DNA of 64,000 nucleotides. Origin: an uncultured Oscillospiraceae bacterium. GTDB lineage: Bacteria > Bacillota > Clostridia > Oscillospirales > Acutalibacteraceae. The notes under the pieces were generated by a model that worked only from the letters and a program-made list of their open reading frames with translations, was not told where the DNA came from and ran no database searches. Position numbers and translations under genes: made by a program. Shown one piece after another: positions 8,224 to 16,708 of this stretch (the first letter of the stretch is position 1; each line of letters starts with the position of its first letter). The DNA is taken from contig CABUFC010000002.1 in the NCBI GenBank assembly GCA_902490735.1, positions 186,001-250,000 of the forward strand, written 5' to 3'.

Positions 8224-8675
8224 AGATTTTAGGTGCTTTGCTTGTGGCCTCTTTACCGGCATTTTACGGTATAAACCGGGTGATATTTTTACGAAAGCAA
8301 AAGGTTGCAATAAAAGCAATATACGAAAAATCAAGGCTTGCCGTAGACACTGCTTATATGACTAAAAAAGAGATAAAGGAAGTTTTAAAAAGCATCGAAT
8401 ATCCTTTTTTAGATTTTAAAGAAGGAGTAGTAACGTTAGACGAAAATCAATGCAAAGAGTATGGCTTAAATTCATCCGAAATACTTCCTGCAAATAATTT
8501 TTTAAATGCATTACAGCATGGCGATACCGATTTTTTAATTAATCAAAGCGAAATTTACATAAACGAAATAAAAGCAAGTTTAACTTTAGTTGAAAGCGGT
8601 TATAAGAGGTCTGCTAAAACCAGTCTGAGTTTTGCTTTTTCGATATCTCTTACAGTATTTTTGCTGCTTTTATAG
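8220..8675 (+). CDS. spoIIIAB: Stage III sporulation protein AB
   Basis: This 151-residue protein overlaps spoIIIAA by 4 bases (ATGA). It has an N-terminal membrane segment (ILGALLVASLPAFYG) and a C-terminal one (LSFAFSISLTVFLLLL) around a helical cytoplasmic domain, as expected for SpoIIIAB, which resembles GspF-type secretion platform proteins. It is slightly shorter than Bacillus SpoIIIAB. Identification rests mainly on position, length and topology; pairwise identity is expected to be low in this family. Confidence 0.88.
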   Translation: MKILGALLVASLPAFYGINRVIFLRKQKVAIKAIYEKSRLAVDTAYMTKKEIKEVLKSIEYPFLDFKEGVVTLDENQCKEYGLNSSEILPANNFLNALQHGDTDFLINQSEIYINEIKASLTLVESGYKRSAKTSLSFAFSISLTVFLLLL

Positions 8676-8688
8676 AAAGGAATAAAAA

Positions 8689-8883
8689 ATGGATGTCGAT
8701 TTTATTTTTAAAATAGCTGCAATAGGCATAATAGTTGCGGTATTAAACCAACTGCTAACAAGATCCGGTCGCGAAGAACAGGCGCTTTTAACAACTCTTG
8801 CAGGTCTTATTGTTGTAATGCTGATGATTGTAAATATGATAGGCGAGCTTTTTTCAAATATTAAAAGTGTGTTTGGCTTATGA
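8689..8883 (+). CDS. spoIIIAC: Stage III sporulation protein AC
   Basis: This 64-residue protein has two membrane helices and the characteristic IFKIAAIGIIVAVLNQLL and ALLTTLAGLIVVMLMIV segments. SpoIIIAC is a small integral membrane component of the mother-cell channel complex. AGAAAGGAA precedes the ATG, and the gene overlaps spoIIIAD by 4 bases. Length, sequence and order all match the family. Confidence 0.95.
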   Translation: MDVDFIFKIAAIGIIVAVLNQLLTRSGREEQALLTTLAGLIVVMLMIVNMIGELFSNIKSVFGL

Positions 8884-9269
8884 ACGTTTTTGCGGTTTTA
8901 GGGATACTGCTTATTACTCTTTTTTTAGCAGTGTTTATAAAAAATTACCGTGCGGAGTATTCGCTTTTATTGGGACTTGCCGCATCCGCAATGGTGTTTA
9001 TTTGGGTAATTTCTACGGTTTCACCGATTTTTAGCGATATTAAAAATCTGTTTTTATATGCAGGAATTAAAGAAGAGTATTTTTCAACGCTTTTAAAAGC
9101 CGTTGGCATTTCGGTTGCTACCGGTTTTTGTGCCGATTTATGTAAGGATAACGGCCAAAATTCGTTGGCAGTCAAAGCTGAGTTTGCCGGAAAGGCCGCG
9201 CTTTTGGTACTTGCTCTTCCGTATTGTAAGGATTTATTAGAAATAACGATGCAAATTTTAAAGGAATAA
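8880..9269 (+). CDS. spoIIIAD: Stage III sporulation protein AD
   Basis: This 129-residue integral membrane protein has about four helices. The conserved ISVATGFCADLCKDNGQNSLA motif region, quoted here in part as GFCADLCKDNGQNSLA, lies near residues 85-102 and is diagnostic for SpoIIIAD. The start overlaps the spoIIIAC stop (TTATGAA). It is part of the SpoIIIA membrane platform made in the mother cell. Confidence 0.95.
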   Translation: MNVFAVLGILLITLFLAVFIKNYRAEYSLLLGLAASAMVFIWVISTVSPIFSDIKNLFLYAGIKEEYFSTLLKAVGISVATGFCADLCKDNGQNSLAVKAEFAGKAALLVLALPYCKDLLEITMQILKE

Positions 9270-9271
9270 CA

Positions 9272-10369
9272 ATGAAAAAGATTTTTTATTTTTTGTGCAT
9301 AAGCTTTTTGCTTGCCAATATGTTAACGTTGAATTGTTTTTGCGAAAGCGCAGACATTTACAGCGAAATTTACTCAGCCATACCGAAAACGCAAAACGAA
9401 AACAGTTTATTGGAAGAAAACGGCATAAACGGGTCAGACCCCGAATATTATAAAAATTTTACATTTGAAAATGTTTTAAATACTATCACATCGCTTTTTA
9501 ACGACCGCTTTAAAGCGCCCTTTTCGGCTTTGTTGTTTTTTTTCGCGGCAATTCTTATTATTGCTTCTTTTAAAGAGTTTTTACGGGACAACCATTATTT
9601 TGCCGTATTTTGCAGTGTTGCGGTATTTTCTTCTATGCTTATTCCCTTGTTTCAGCTTTTTGTCGAATGCAAAACATCTGCAGAATATGCATCGGATTTT
9701 ATGCTTAGCTTTATTCCGGCATATTTTGGGGTTATGCTAAGCGCCGGATATATTGGCACGGTTACAGCAACAAGTCCTGTTTTAATGTTTGCCGCAAATG
9801 CTACGGCGCTTTTTTCAAGCCACGTATTGCTTCCGCTTATGTCTGGATATCTCGGTATTACTATAGCATCAAGCGCATCCAAAGAAATAGGCATTAAAAA
9901 ATTGGCTTTAGGAATAAATAAATTCGCTGCGATTATCGGCGGAGTGATAGCAACGCTGTATTCGGGATTTTTGTCTATAAGCGGTACGCTGGCTGCATCT
10001 TCTGATACACTCGCATTAAAAACGACCCGTTTTTTTATTGGCGGGGTTCCGATTGTAGGAGGGGCTATCGGAGATAGTCTTTTATTTGCAAAAACCGCTA
10101 CTGAAACGGTAAAAACGACCTATGGATTATTAGGCATTATATCTGTTGCCGCCTACTTGCTTCCTACAATAATAAGCCTGCTTTTTTGGAAACTCTGCCT
10201 TTTTGCTTCGTCGGCTTTTGCAGGAGTTTTAGGGGAAAACGACCTGTCGGATTTTTTGCAGAATGTGTCAAGCGTTCTTTCTGTAACAATAGGAATTCTG
10301 CTGTTTATTGCATTGCTTTTTATAGTGGGACTGTCGGTTCTTATTATGATTAAAGGCGGTGCGGCGTGA
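9272..10369 (+). CDS. spoIIIAE: Stage III sporulation protein AE
   Basis: This 365-residue polytopic protein starts with a signal peptide-like segment (FYFLCISFLLANMLTLNCFC), then an extracytoplasmic acidic stretch and about seven membrane helices. Conserved features include FFIGGVPIVGGAIGDSL and the C-terminal IALLFIVGLSVLIMIKGGAA. It starts 2 bases after spoIIIAD with AAAGGA as ribosome-binding site and overlaps spoIIIAF by 4 bases. In Bacillus it is essential for forespore gene expression after engulfment. Confidence 0.94.
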   Translation: MKKIFYFLCISFLLANMLTLNCFCESADIYSEIYSAIPKTQNENSLLEENGINGSDPEYYKNFTFENVLNTITSLFNDRFKAPFSALLFFFAAILIIASFKEFLRDNHYFAVFCSVAVFSSMLIPLFQLFVECKTSAEYASDFMLSFIPAYFGVMLSAGYIGTVTATSPVLMFAANATALFSSHVLLPLMSGYLGITIASSASKEIGIKKLALGINKFAAIIGGVIATLYSGFLSISGTLAASSDTLALKTTRFFIGGVPIVGGAIGDSLLFAKTATETVKTTYGLLGIISVAAYLLPTIISLLFWKLCLFASSAFAGVLGENDLSDFLQNVSSVLSVTIGILLFIALLFIVGLSVLIMIKGGAA

Positions 10370-10785
10370 AAGATATGATTTATTCGCTTTCGGCGGCGGC
10401 AATTATAACCTCATTAATATATATCTTTATGCCGAAAAAGGATAAAATGCTTAGGTTTGTAATAACGCTTGTTTTTATAGTAACTGTTGTTTTACCAATG
10501 ATTTATACGGTGCCAAAGTCGGTAGATATTAACACTGATTATATTGATAGCACAAACGACGTTTTTTACGAGATAAAAGTTAAGCAAGCCGAAGCGATGA
10601 TTGCGGACATACTTTTAAAAAACAATATAAAATTTAAAAAAATTTATGTTTTTGCTAATACTTCGGAAGAATACAACATATCTATTAATAAAGTAATTAT
10701 TGAATCAAACGACGATGCAAACAAAATATACTCTTCTTTGGCGAGTCTTGATTTTTTAAAGGTAGTACAAAAATATGAAGAATAA
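10366..10785 (+). CDS. spoIIIAF: Stage III sporulation protein AF
   Basis: This 139-residue protein begins GTG (GTGAAAGATATG) and overlaps spoIIIAE by 4 bases. It has two N-terminal membrane helices (MIYSLSAAAIITSLIYIF, FVITLVFIVTVVLPMIY) and a soluble alpha/beta domain that should fold as a ring-building motif in the intermembrane space. Its C terminus overlaps spoIIIAG by 11 bases. The call rests on position, topology and length. Confidence 0.9.
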   Translation: MKDMIYSLSAAAIITSLIYIFMPKKDKMLRFVITLVFIVTVVLPMIYTVPKSVDINTDYIDSTNDVFYEIKVKQAEAMIADILLKNNIKFKKIYVFANTSEEYNISINKVIIESNDDANKIYSSLASLDFLKVVQKYEE

Positions 10786-11257
10786 AATAAACGAATTATT
10801 AAAAAATAAAAAATTTGTAAATATTGCCGCAGCTTTGCTTGCAATTGTTGGGTTAATATTGGTTTTTTCTGCAAGCCATAAAACAAGCACAACAACAAAA
10901 GCAGAAGAAACCTTTAACAGCGATGAGTACGTAAAAGCTCTTGAAGAAAAGATTAAAACGATATCCGAGTCAATTTCCGGAGTAGAAGCTAACGTTTCTA
11001 TAACTATAGAAAGCACCAATGAATACGTTTATCGCGATACCCAAAAAACCGCAAGCGAAAAATCAGAGCAGGACATTGTCATTGTAAAAGATGGCAGCGG
11101 CGCCGAAGAAGGACTTATAATCACAGAAAAAATGCCTCAAATAAGGGGTGTTGTGGTCGTCGTAAAAGGAGCGGACGAAAGCTCTGTTAAAAAAATTGAA
11201 GAATCCGTAGCGGCATTATTAAATATAAGACACAGCAAGGTTTTTGTTACTAAATAA
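10775..11257 (+). CDS. spoIIIAG: Stage III sporulation protein AG
   Basis: This 160-residue single-pass protein has a short basic cytoplasmic tail, a membrane helix (NIAAALLAIVGLILVFSA), and an extracytoplasmic ring-building domain with the conserved IRGVVVVVKGAD near residues 123-134. SpoIIIAG forms a large ring in the space between mother cell and forespore membranes. It overlaps spoIIIAF by 11 bases and has its ribosome-binding sequence inside that gene. Confidence 0.93.
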   Translation: MKNKINELLKNKKFVNIAAALLAIVGLILVFSASHKTSTTTKAEETFNSDEYVKALEEKIKTISESISGVEANVSITIESTNEYVYRDTQKTASEKSEQDIVIVKDGSGAEEGLIITEKMPQIRGVVVVVKGADESSVKKIEESVAALLNIRHSKVFVTK

Positions 11258-11273
11258 TTTATAGGAGGACATT

Positions 11274-11819
11274 ATGAAAAAAGGTAAAGTTTTTCACAAA
11301 AAACAAATAGTTATAGCGGCAATGGTTTTAGCGCTTGGCGGGGCTATATGGCTTAATATGAAGTATTCCGCCGGAAGCGGTGGGTTTAACACTGTAAGCA
11401 GCAGTAATAAAAACTTAGGCGATACCAAATATGTTATGGAAGAAGAGGCCGTTGAAACCGCGGCAAACGCCGATTATCTTGCAGAATACAAAAGCCAACG
11501 CGAAACGGCAAGAAATGAAGCGATAAAACTTGTGGAAGAAACCCTTTCAAAGACAAATCTCTCTGCCGAAGAAAAAAAGGCGGCTACAGAAAAAATTGAA
11601 CAAGAAGCCCAAAATGTTTTAAGCGAATCCAACATTGAAACAACCCTTAAAGCTAAAGGCTTTAATTCCAGCCTTGTAATGATAAGTGGCGAGAATGCAA
11701 CGGTTATTGTAAAAAGTAGTGACGGACTTACGTCTAGCGAAACACTGCAAATCCAAGACGCGGTAATTGCCAACAGTAAAATTGAACTTTCAAACATCAA
11801 AATAGTTACGGTAAAGTAG
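11274..11819 (+). CDS. spoIIIAH: Stage III sporulation protein AH
   Basis: This 181-residue single-pass protein has the membrane helix IVIAAMVLALGGAIWLN, an Ala/Glu-rich helical region (EYKSQRETARNEAI), and a C-terminal ring-building domain (LKAKGFNSSLVMISGENATV). SpoIIIAH pairs with forespore SpoIIQ across the septum. The start has TAGGAGGA 7 bases upstream. It is the last gene of the operon; no clear terminator separates it from the promoter at 11820. Confidence 0.94.
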   Translation: MKKGKVFHKKQIVIAAMVLALGGAIWLNMKYSAGSGGFNTVSSSNKNLGDTKYVMEEEAVETAANADYLAEYKSQRETARNEAIKLVEETLSKTNLSAEEKKAATEKIEQEAQNVLSESNIETTLKAKGFNSSLVMISGENATVIVKSSDGLTSSETLQIQDAVIANSKIELSNIKIVTVK

Positions 11820-11848
11820 TTGCAAAAACCAAATCCGTTTGATATAAT
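11820..11848 (+). promoter_or_regulatory. Vegetative promoter for the Asp23 gene
   Basis: TTGCAA (11820-11825) and TATAAT (11843-11848) are spaced by 17 bases and start one base after the spoIIIAH stop codon. This separates a vegetative unit from the sporulation operon. Confidence 0.75.
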
Positions 11849-11889
11849 AATTAAAATAATATTATATTAATTAAGCGGGAGGTTTTAAA

Positions 11890-12234
11890 GTGGACCGAAA
11901 CGATAATTCTCTTACTATTGATAATGAAGTCGTTGCAAAAATGGCGGGTATGGCCGCACTTGAAATTGACGGTGTAGCCGGCCTTGCGAAATTGCCGTCG
12001 GATGTAAAAACCATCGTAAAAACAGGTGAGTTTACCCGCTCTGTTAAGGTAGACAGCACCGACGGAACCATAAATCTTGAAGTATTTATTAAGATTTTCA
12101 GCAACGCTAAAGCTACCGAGGTTGCCGAAGCTGTTCAGGCAAAAGTTAAAGAAGACATTCAAAATATGACAGGAAGCGCGATCACCAAGGTCGACGTTGT
12201 AATTGCAGATGTTGAATTCGTTGAAGAAGAATAA
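11890..12234 (+). CDS. Asp23/Gls24 family envelope stress protein
   Basis: This 114-residue protein matches the Asp23 (DUF322) family: an N-terminal segment with IDNEVVAKMAGMAALEIDGVAGL, a central strand-rich part, and the C-terminal VDVVIADVEF. Family members are abundant envelope-associated proteins linked to cell-wall homeostasis and alkaline shock. Translation starts at GTG 11890 with the strong site GGGAGG 7 bases upstream. A consensus promoter lies at 11820-11848. The 3' end overlaps the likely start of the next gene. Confidence 0.92.
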   Translation: MDRNDNSLTIDNEVVAKMAGMAALEIDGVAGLAKLPSDVKTIVKTGEFTRSVKVDSTDGTINLEVFIKIFSNAKATEVAEAVQAKVKEDIQNMTGSAITKVDVVIADVEFVEEE

Positions 12235-13657
12235 TTATTCAATGCTTTTGGACTTGTACGAATTTACAATGTCCAACGGTATATTAAATTCAGAAGAACG
12301 CGATAAAATTTGTTATTTTGATATGTTTTTCCGCCGCATCCCGGATGACGGCGGCTTTGCCATTATGGCAGGTCTTGAACAACTTATTGAATATTTGCAA
12401 AATCTGTCGTTCGATGATGAGGATATCGCATATCTTCGTTCTCTTAAGACGTTTTCCGAAGAGTTTTTAGACTATTTAGCAAACTTTAAGTTCCAGTGCG
12501 ATGTGTGGGCTATTCCTGAAGGCACTCCTATTTTCCCGCGCGAACCGATTATTACTGTCCGCGGCCCTGCAATACAAGCATTTATAGTTGAAACAATGGT
12601 GCTTTTAACCATAAACCACCAATCGTTAATTGCAACAAAAGCCAACCGTATTGTGCGTGCCGCAAACGGCAGACCCGTTATGGAATTCGGCGCAAGACGA
12701 GCGCAGGGTACTGCCGCCGCAATATATGGTGCACGTGCCGCGATTATCGGCGGGTGTGTAGGTACTTCATGCGTACAGGCGGCGCAGATGTTCGATGCGC
12801 TTCCCATGGGCACAATGGCGCATAGTTGGGTACAGCTTTTTAAAAGTGAATACGAGGCTTTTTGCTGTTATGCAAAACAGTATCCAAACAACTGCTTGTT
12901 GCTGGTTGATACATATAATGTTTTAAAATCAGGCGTGCCAAACGCTATAAAAACCTTCGATAACATTTTAAAACCACAAGGCATTCGACCTGCAGGTATT
13001 AGAATTGACAGCGGCGATATTGCATATCTTTCTTCAAAGTGCCGCAAAATGTTAGACGACGCCGGTTACAGTGATTGCAAAATATGCATAAGCAATTCGC
13101 TGGATGAATATCTAATTCGAGATCTGTTGCTTCAGGGCGCCGCAATTGATAGTTTCGGTGTTGGCGAGCGACTTATAACGGCTTCAAGCGAAGCGGTGTT
13201 TGGCGGGGTTTATAAGCTTTGTGCAGTTGAAAACACTCAAGGTGAAATAATTCCAAAAATTAAAATCAGCGAAAACACCTCAAAAATCACCATACCCGGG
13301 GTTAAAGATATTTACAGGCTTTATGATAATGATACAAATAAAGCATTGGCAGACGTAATTTGCTTAAAGGGCGAAGAGATAAACAGTCCATACGAATTGT
13401 TTGATCCGGAATACACATGGAAAAGAAAAACGGTAGATGATTTTTATGCGGTGCCAATAAGAAAACAAATATTTAATAAAGGAAAACTTGTTTATAATTG
13501 CCCAAAACTTGTTGAAATTGCCGAATACTGCAAAAAATCAATAGACGGTCTTTGGGACGAAGTTAAGCGTTTTGAAAAACCACACAATTATTATGTTGAC
13601 CTAAGCCAAAACCTTTGGGATTTGAGGGACAGGCTGTTAAAGGGTGATAAAAAATGA
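12209..13657 (+). CDS. pncB: Nicotinate phosphoribosyltransferase
   Basis: This enzyme of about 482 residues makes nicotinate mononucleotide from nicotinate and PRPP, with ATP, in NAD salvage. Visible family features are LYEFTMSNG at the N terminus, FGARRAQGTAAAIYGARAA (about residue 150), PMGTMAHSW with the catalytic-region histidine, VDTYNVLKSG and GIRIDSGDIAYLS. The start is ambiguous: ATG 12209 gives a normal-length N terminus but overlaps the Asp23 gene by 26 bases, while ATG 12242 trims 11 residues and has only a weak GAAGAAG upstream. Overlap with the Asp23 gene suggests coupled translation. The stop overlaps the next gene by 4 bases. Confidence 0.93.
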   Translation: MLNSLKKNNYSMLLDLYEFTMSNGILNSEERDKICYFDMFFRRIPDDGGFAIMAGLEQLIEYLQNLSFDDEDIAYLRSLKTFSEEFLDYLANFKFQCDVWAIPEGTPIFPREPIITVRGPAIQAFIVETMVLLTINHQSLIATKANRIVRAANGRPVMEFGARRAQGTAAAIYGARAAIIGGCVGTSCVQAAQMFDALPMGTMAHSWVQLFKSEYEAFCCYAKQYPNNCLLLVDTYNVLKSGVPNAIKTFDNILKPQGIRPAGIRIDSGDIAYLSSKCRKMLDDAGYSDCKICISNSLDEYLIRDLLLQGAAIDSFGVGERLITASSEAVFGGVYKLCAVENTQGEIIPKIKISENTSKITIPGVKDIYRLYDNDTNKALADVICLKGEEINSPYELFDPEYTWKRKTVDDFYAVPIRKQIFNKGKLVYNCPKLVEIAEYCKKSIDGLWDEVKRFEKPHNYYVDLSQNLWDLRDRLLKGDKK

Positions 13658-14217
13658 AAAAAATAATCGCTGTTTTGCTTTGTTTTATGTTTGCCGTACT
13701 GTTTTGCGGCTGTTCAAATAAAACTAATAAACCACAGCCAAAGCTAAATACTAACGATATAGCGAGTGATCTTGCGGCTGGCAAAATAACCGAAGCGGAA
13801 TTTGCTTTAGGAACGCCTGTTGATACAGTCAAACAAAAATTTGACGAGCAAAATGAAGACGGTCTTGAAATAACACAAGAAAAAAACGGCTGTTCTACCA
13901 TAACAATCGGTGAATATAATTACGTTTATTCGGAAGAAGAGCGCGCAGACGGAATAACAGCAATTTATACGTTTGATACCGCTTATGGATTTACTGTTGG
14001 CAGTTCGTCTTCTTTTACCGATGTAGTTCCGGCTTTTGATAAGGCGTTTAATTTAACGGAGACGTCTAAAAGTGTTATACCTACGGAAGACGATGCATTC
14101 TTTGTTCCGGGCGGACTTCCAAGCGGTGCGCAGATGGTCGTTTATTCAAACGAGAAATGCACTTTAAAATGCTTTTTTATCAGCGACTTTCTATTTGCTG
14201 TGATTTTAACAAAATAA
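13654..14217 (+). CDS. Small lipoprotein of unknown function
   Basis: This 187-residue protein begins with a typical lipoprotein signal (MKKIIAVLLCFMFAVLF) and a lipobox reading FCGC-SN, so Cys22 should be acylated and exposed outside the membrane. The mature part has a helical N terminus followed by beta-rich sequence (DTVKQKFDEQNEDG, SSFTDVVPAFDKAF). The pattern of a repeated helix with shifted strand pairs is reminiscent of BLIP/SmpA-like small domains, but I do not recognise the family. It overlaps the NAPRTase gene by 4 bases and precedes coaX by 22, so it sits in a cofactor-metabolism operon without an obvious reason. Confidence 0.75.
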   Translation: MKKIIAVLLCFMFAVLFCGCSNKTNKPQPKLNTNDIASDLAAGKITEAEFALGTPVDTVKQKFDEQNEDGLEITQEKNGCSTITIGEYNYVYSEEERADGITAIYTFDTAYGFTVGSSSSFTDVVPAFDKAFNLTETSKSVIPTEDDAFFVPGGLPSGAQMVVYSNEKCTLKCFFISDFLFAVILTK

Positions 14218-14239
14218 TAAAGAAGGGAGGATTTCACTT

Positions 14240-15004
14240 TTGCTACTTACTGTAGACATTGGAAATACCAATATTACCCTCGGTGGATATGTCGGCGAAA
14301 AACTTGAAGTTTCAGCTCGAATTGCTACGGACAGTCGAAAAACGAGTGATCAATATGCGGTTGAGCTTAAAAGCATTTTGGATTTAAACGATGTGGCACA
14401 AAAGGTAAACGCTGCAATAATAAGCAGTGTTGTGCCGGAAGTTACTACATCGATAAAATTCGCCATTGAAAAGCTTTTTAATATTGAAGCTCTTGTGCTT
14501 GGCCCAGGCGTTAAAACGGGGCTTAATATTCGCATCGACAATCCGGCGCAGCTTGGAGCCGACCTTGCCGCAGGGGCAGTGGCCGCAAGCGTTAAATACG
14601 AATTGCCCGCAATAATAATTGACATGGGCACGGCTACTACAATAAGCCTTTTAAATGAAAATGGAGAATTTTTGGGCGGCGCTATCGCGGCAGGTGTGTC
14701 TTCAACACTCGAGGCGCTTACCAAAAACACAACTCTTTTGCCTTCAATAAATATTGAAACGCCCAAAAAGGTTGTGGGGACAAATACGGTTGAAAGTATG
14801 CAGTCCGGGCTTATATTCGGAACAGCATCTATGATCGACGGCATGATTGATCGCTTTAAAAAGAATTTAACAAAAGAGCCGACCGTTATTGCGACGGGCG
14901 GCAGGGCAAAGGCCATTGTAAAAGAATGCAATCATAAAATAATTTATGACGACAATCTTTTGCTTGACGGTTTATTGTTCATTTACAAAAAAAATTTTAA
15001 ATAA
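14240..15004 (+). CDS. coaX: Type III pantothenate kinase
   Basis: This 254-residue ASKHA-fold kinase performs the first step of coenzyme A synthesis (pantothenate to phosphopantothenate). Motifs are DIGNTNITLGGY at the N terminus (phosphate 1), IDMGTATTISL near residue 127 (phosphate 2), GAIAAGV, and ATGGRAKAI (adenosine). The start codon is TTG at 14240, with AAGGGAGG 9 bases upstream; no ATG or GTG fits the conserved N terminus. CoaX enzymes are insensitive to CoA feedback. An ECF transporter S component follows 48 bases downstream. Confidence 0.95.
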   Translation: MLLTVDIGNTNITLGGYVGEKLEVSARIATDSRKTSDQYAVELKSILDLNDVAQKVNAAIISSVVPEVTTSIKFAIEKLFNIEALVLGPGVKTGLNIRIDNPAQLGADLAAGAVAASVKYELPAIIIDMGTATTISLLNENGEFLGGAIAAGVSSTLEALTKNTTLLPSINIETPKKVVGTNTVESMQSGLIFGTASMIDGMIDRFKKNLTKEPTVIATGGRAKAIVKECNHKIIYDDNLLLDGLLFIYKKNFK

Positions 15005-15013
15005 TCAAAATTT

Positions 15014-15040
15014 GAACTGTATCAAAAAAAGAACAGTATC
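15014..15040 (+). promoter_or_regulatory. Paired 10-bp repeat ahead of the ECF gene
   Basis: GAACTGTATC (15014-15023) and GAACAGTATC (15031-15040) match at 9 of 10 positions and are spaced by 17 bases, with an A7 run between. They also contain ACTGT/ACAGT as an inverted pair. This may be an operator or a small RNA fold directly before the ribosome-binding site CGAGG. Confidence 0.35.
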
Positions 15041-15052
15041 GAGGTAAAAATT

Positions 15053-15622
15053 ATGAAAAACAGAAAAACTGCAGTTTTAGGTTTATTTGCGGCACTTATT
15101 GTGGTGCTTCAGTTTTTAAGCTATATGGTGTCTATAGGCGTGTTTAATATATCGCTTGTGCTGGTTCCTGTTGTTTTGGCGGCAGTTATGTACGGCAAAT
15201 GGGCAGGCGGAGCCATGGGCTTTATTTTTGGAGTTGTAGTTACCGTATGCTCGGCTATAGGGCTTGACAAAGGCGGATTTATTCTATTTTCTGCAAATCC
15301 GTTTTTAACTTCATTGATTTGTCTTTTAAAGGGCTCTGCGGCAGGCTTTGTTGCCGGCATTGTTTATAAAAGCTTAAAGGATAAAAAACCGTATGTTGCG
15401 GTATTGTTGGCAGCCGTTGTAACACCTGTGGTTAATACCGGCATATTTATTATCGGAATGCTAACATGCTTTAGTGATATTTTGTATTCCTGGGCAGGCG
15501 GTACAAATATAGTTACTTATATTGTCGTGGGTCTTGTAGGAGTTAATTTTTTAATTGAACTTGTAGTAAATGTAATCTTATCAAGCGGCATTCATACAGT
15601 AATAAAATCTTTACAAAAATAA
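15053..15622 (+). CDS. ECF transporter S component, possibly for pantothenate
   Basis: This 189-residue, six-helix membrane protein has a typical S-component layout: KTAVLGLFAALIVVLQFLSY, VPVVLAAVMYGKWAGGAMGF and SLICLLKGSAAGFVAGIVY. It captures a micronutrient and needs an EcfAAT module encoded elsewhere. Location right after coaX suggests pantothenate or another CoA precursor as the substrate. This is inference from context only. A paired 10-bp repeat (15014-15040) lies in its leader, and a strong terminator follows. Confidence 0.82.
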   Translation: MKNRKTAVLGLFAALIVVLQFLSYMVSIGVFNISLVLVPVVLAAVMYGKWAGGAMGFIFGVVVTVCSAIGLDKGGFILFSANPFLTSLICLLKGSAAGFVAGIVYKSLKDKKPYVAVLLAAVVTPVVNTGIFIIGMLTCFSDILYSWAGGTNIVTYIVVGLVGVNFLIELVVNVILSSGIHTVIKSLQK

Positions 15623-15655
15623 AAAAAGGACTTATCTAATGATAAGTCCTTTTAA
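15621..15655. terminator. Bidirectional intrinsic terminator
   Basis: The perfect 12-base stem 15625-15636/15641-15652 has a TAAT loop, with an A run on the left and T run on the right. It serves the ECF gene and the convergent pfkA gene. Confidence 0.9.
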
Positions 15656-15656
15656 T

Positions 15657-16619
15657 TTATATCGAAATTGTGTTTGCTATTTCGTAAGTATGATATTCAA
15701 AAGGTTTTTCCATATTTAAAGCTTCAAAAATATCAAAGTTTACGATTTCATTTTTAATGCTTCCTATAACCCTGTTGCCCTGGCCGGATAACAGCAGTTG
15801 AACGGCTTCGTATCCCATGCAGCTTGCAAGTGAACGGTCTCTTGCTGAGGGTGTTCCGCCGCGCTGAACGTGGCCGAGTATCGTGCAGCGTGCTTCAATG
15901 CCGGTTTCTTTTTGAATGGCTTTAGTAATTTCTTCCGAGTGCCCAACGCCTTCGGCTACTACTATAATATAGTGCTTTTTGCCGGTGCTTTTGGTAAATT
16001 CTATTTTATCAAGAATGTCTTTTTTAAAGTCATACGGAATTTCAGGCACTAAAATTGATGTAGCACCTACGGCAATGCCGGTGTGAAGAGCTAAATATCC
16101 GGCGTTTCTGCCCATTACTTCAACAACCGAGCAACGAAGATGGCTTTGCGTTGTATCACGCAGTTTGTCAACCATTTCAACGCAGGTGTTTATAGCCGTA
16201 TCGTAACCGATTGTGTATTCTGAAGAACTAATATCATTATCAATTGTTCCGGGGATTCCTATGCAGGGAATTCCTCTTAAAGAAAGATCGCGAGCCCCTC
16301 TGTAAGAACCGTCCCCGCCTATAACTACAATGCCTTCAATTCCGAATTCTTTGCAAGTGGCAATTGCTTTTTTCATTCCTTCTTCGGTTTTAAATTCGGG
16401 TGAACGAGACGAATATAAAATGGTTCCGCCTCTGTGAACTATATTAGAAACCGAACGAATATTTAATTCTTCGATATCGCCATCAATAAGTCCGCAATAA
16501 CCTCTTTTAATACCCATAACTTTCATCCCGGAGGCAATTCCCGAACGAACAACGGCGCGAATCGCAGCGTTCATTCCCGGAGCATCTCCACCGGAGGTAA
16601 GTACACCAATAGTTTTCAT
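15657..16619 (-). CDS. pfkA: ATP-dependent 6-phosphofructokinase
   Basis: This 320-residue glycolytic enzyme shows GVLTSGGDAPGMNAAIRA at the N terminus, GGDGSYRGA (ATP site), PGTIDNDI with the catalytic Asp, and LGHVQRGGTPSARDR (fructose-6-phosphate and effector binding). Gly in GGDGS and the standard length indicate an ATP-dependent, allosteric bacterial enzyme and not a PPi-dependent one. GGAGTGG lies 8 bases upstream of the ATG. A promoter at 16680-16708 starts within the stop codon of dnaE, so pfkA can be transcribed independently of the long upstream operon. Confidence 0.96.
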   Translation of the reverse strand: MKTIGVLTSGGDAPGMNAAIRAVVRSGIASGMKVMGIKRGYCGLIDGDIEELNIRSVSNIVHRGGTILYSSRSPEFKTEEGMKKAIATCKEFGIEGIVVIGGDGSYRGARDLSLRGIPCIGIPGTIDNDISSSEYTIGYDTAINTCVEMVDKLRDTTQSHLRCSVVEVMGRNAGYLALHTGIAVGATSILVPEIPYDFKKDILDKIEFTKSTGKKHYIIVVAEGVGHSEEITKAIQKETGIEARCTILGHVQRGGTPSARDRSLASCMGYEAVQLLLSGQGNRVIGSIKNEIVNFDIFEALNMEKPFEYHTYEIANTISI

Positions 16620-16679
16620 TCATTTCCACTCCAAAATATAATATATGGCGTTATGGTGCCACAACCCAAAATCCCTAGT

Positions 16680-16708
16680 ATTATATCATAATTAATTTTA
16701 TTAATCAA
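16680..16708 (-). promoter_or_regulatory. Promoter of pfkA
   Basis: On the minus strand TTGATT (16708-16703) and TATAAT (16685-16680) are separated by 17 bases. The -35 box overlaps the last codons of dnaE. Confidence 0.65.

Noticed and set aside
14350..14931. 193-codon frame antisense to coaX
   Set aside because: Shadow of the coaX reading frame; no ribosome site.
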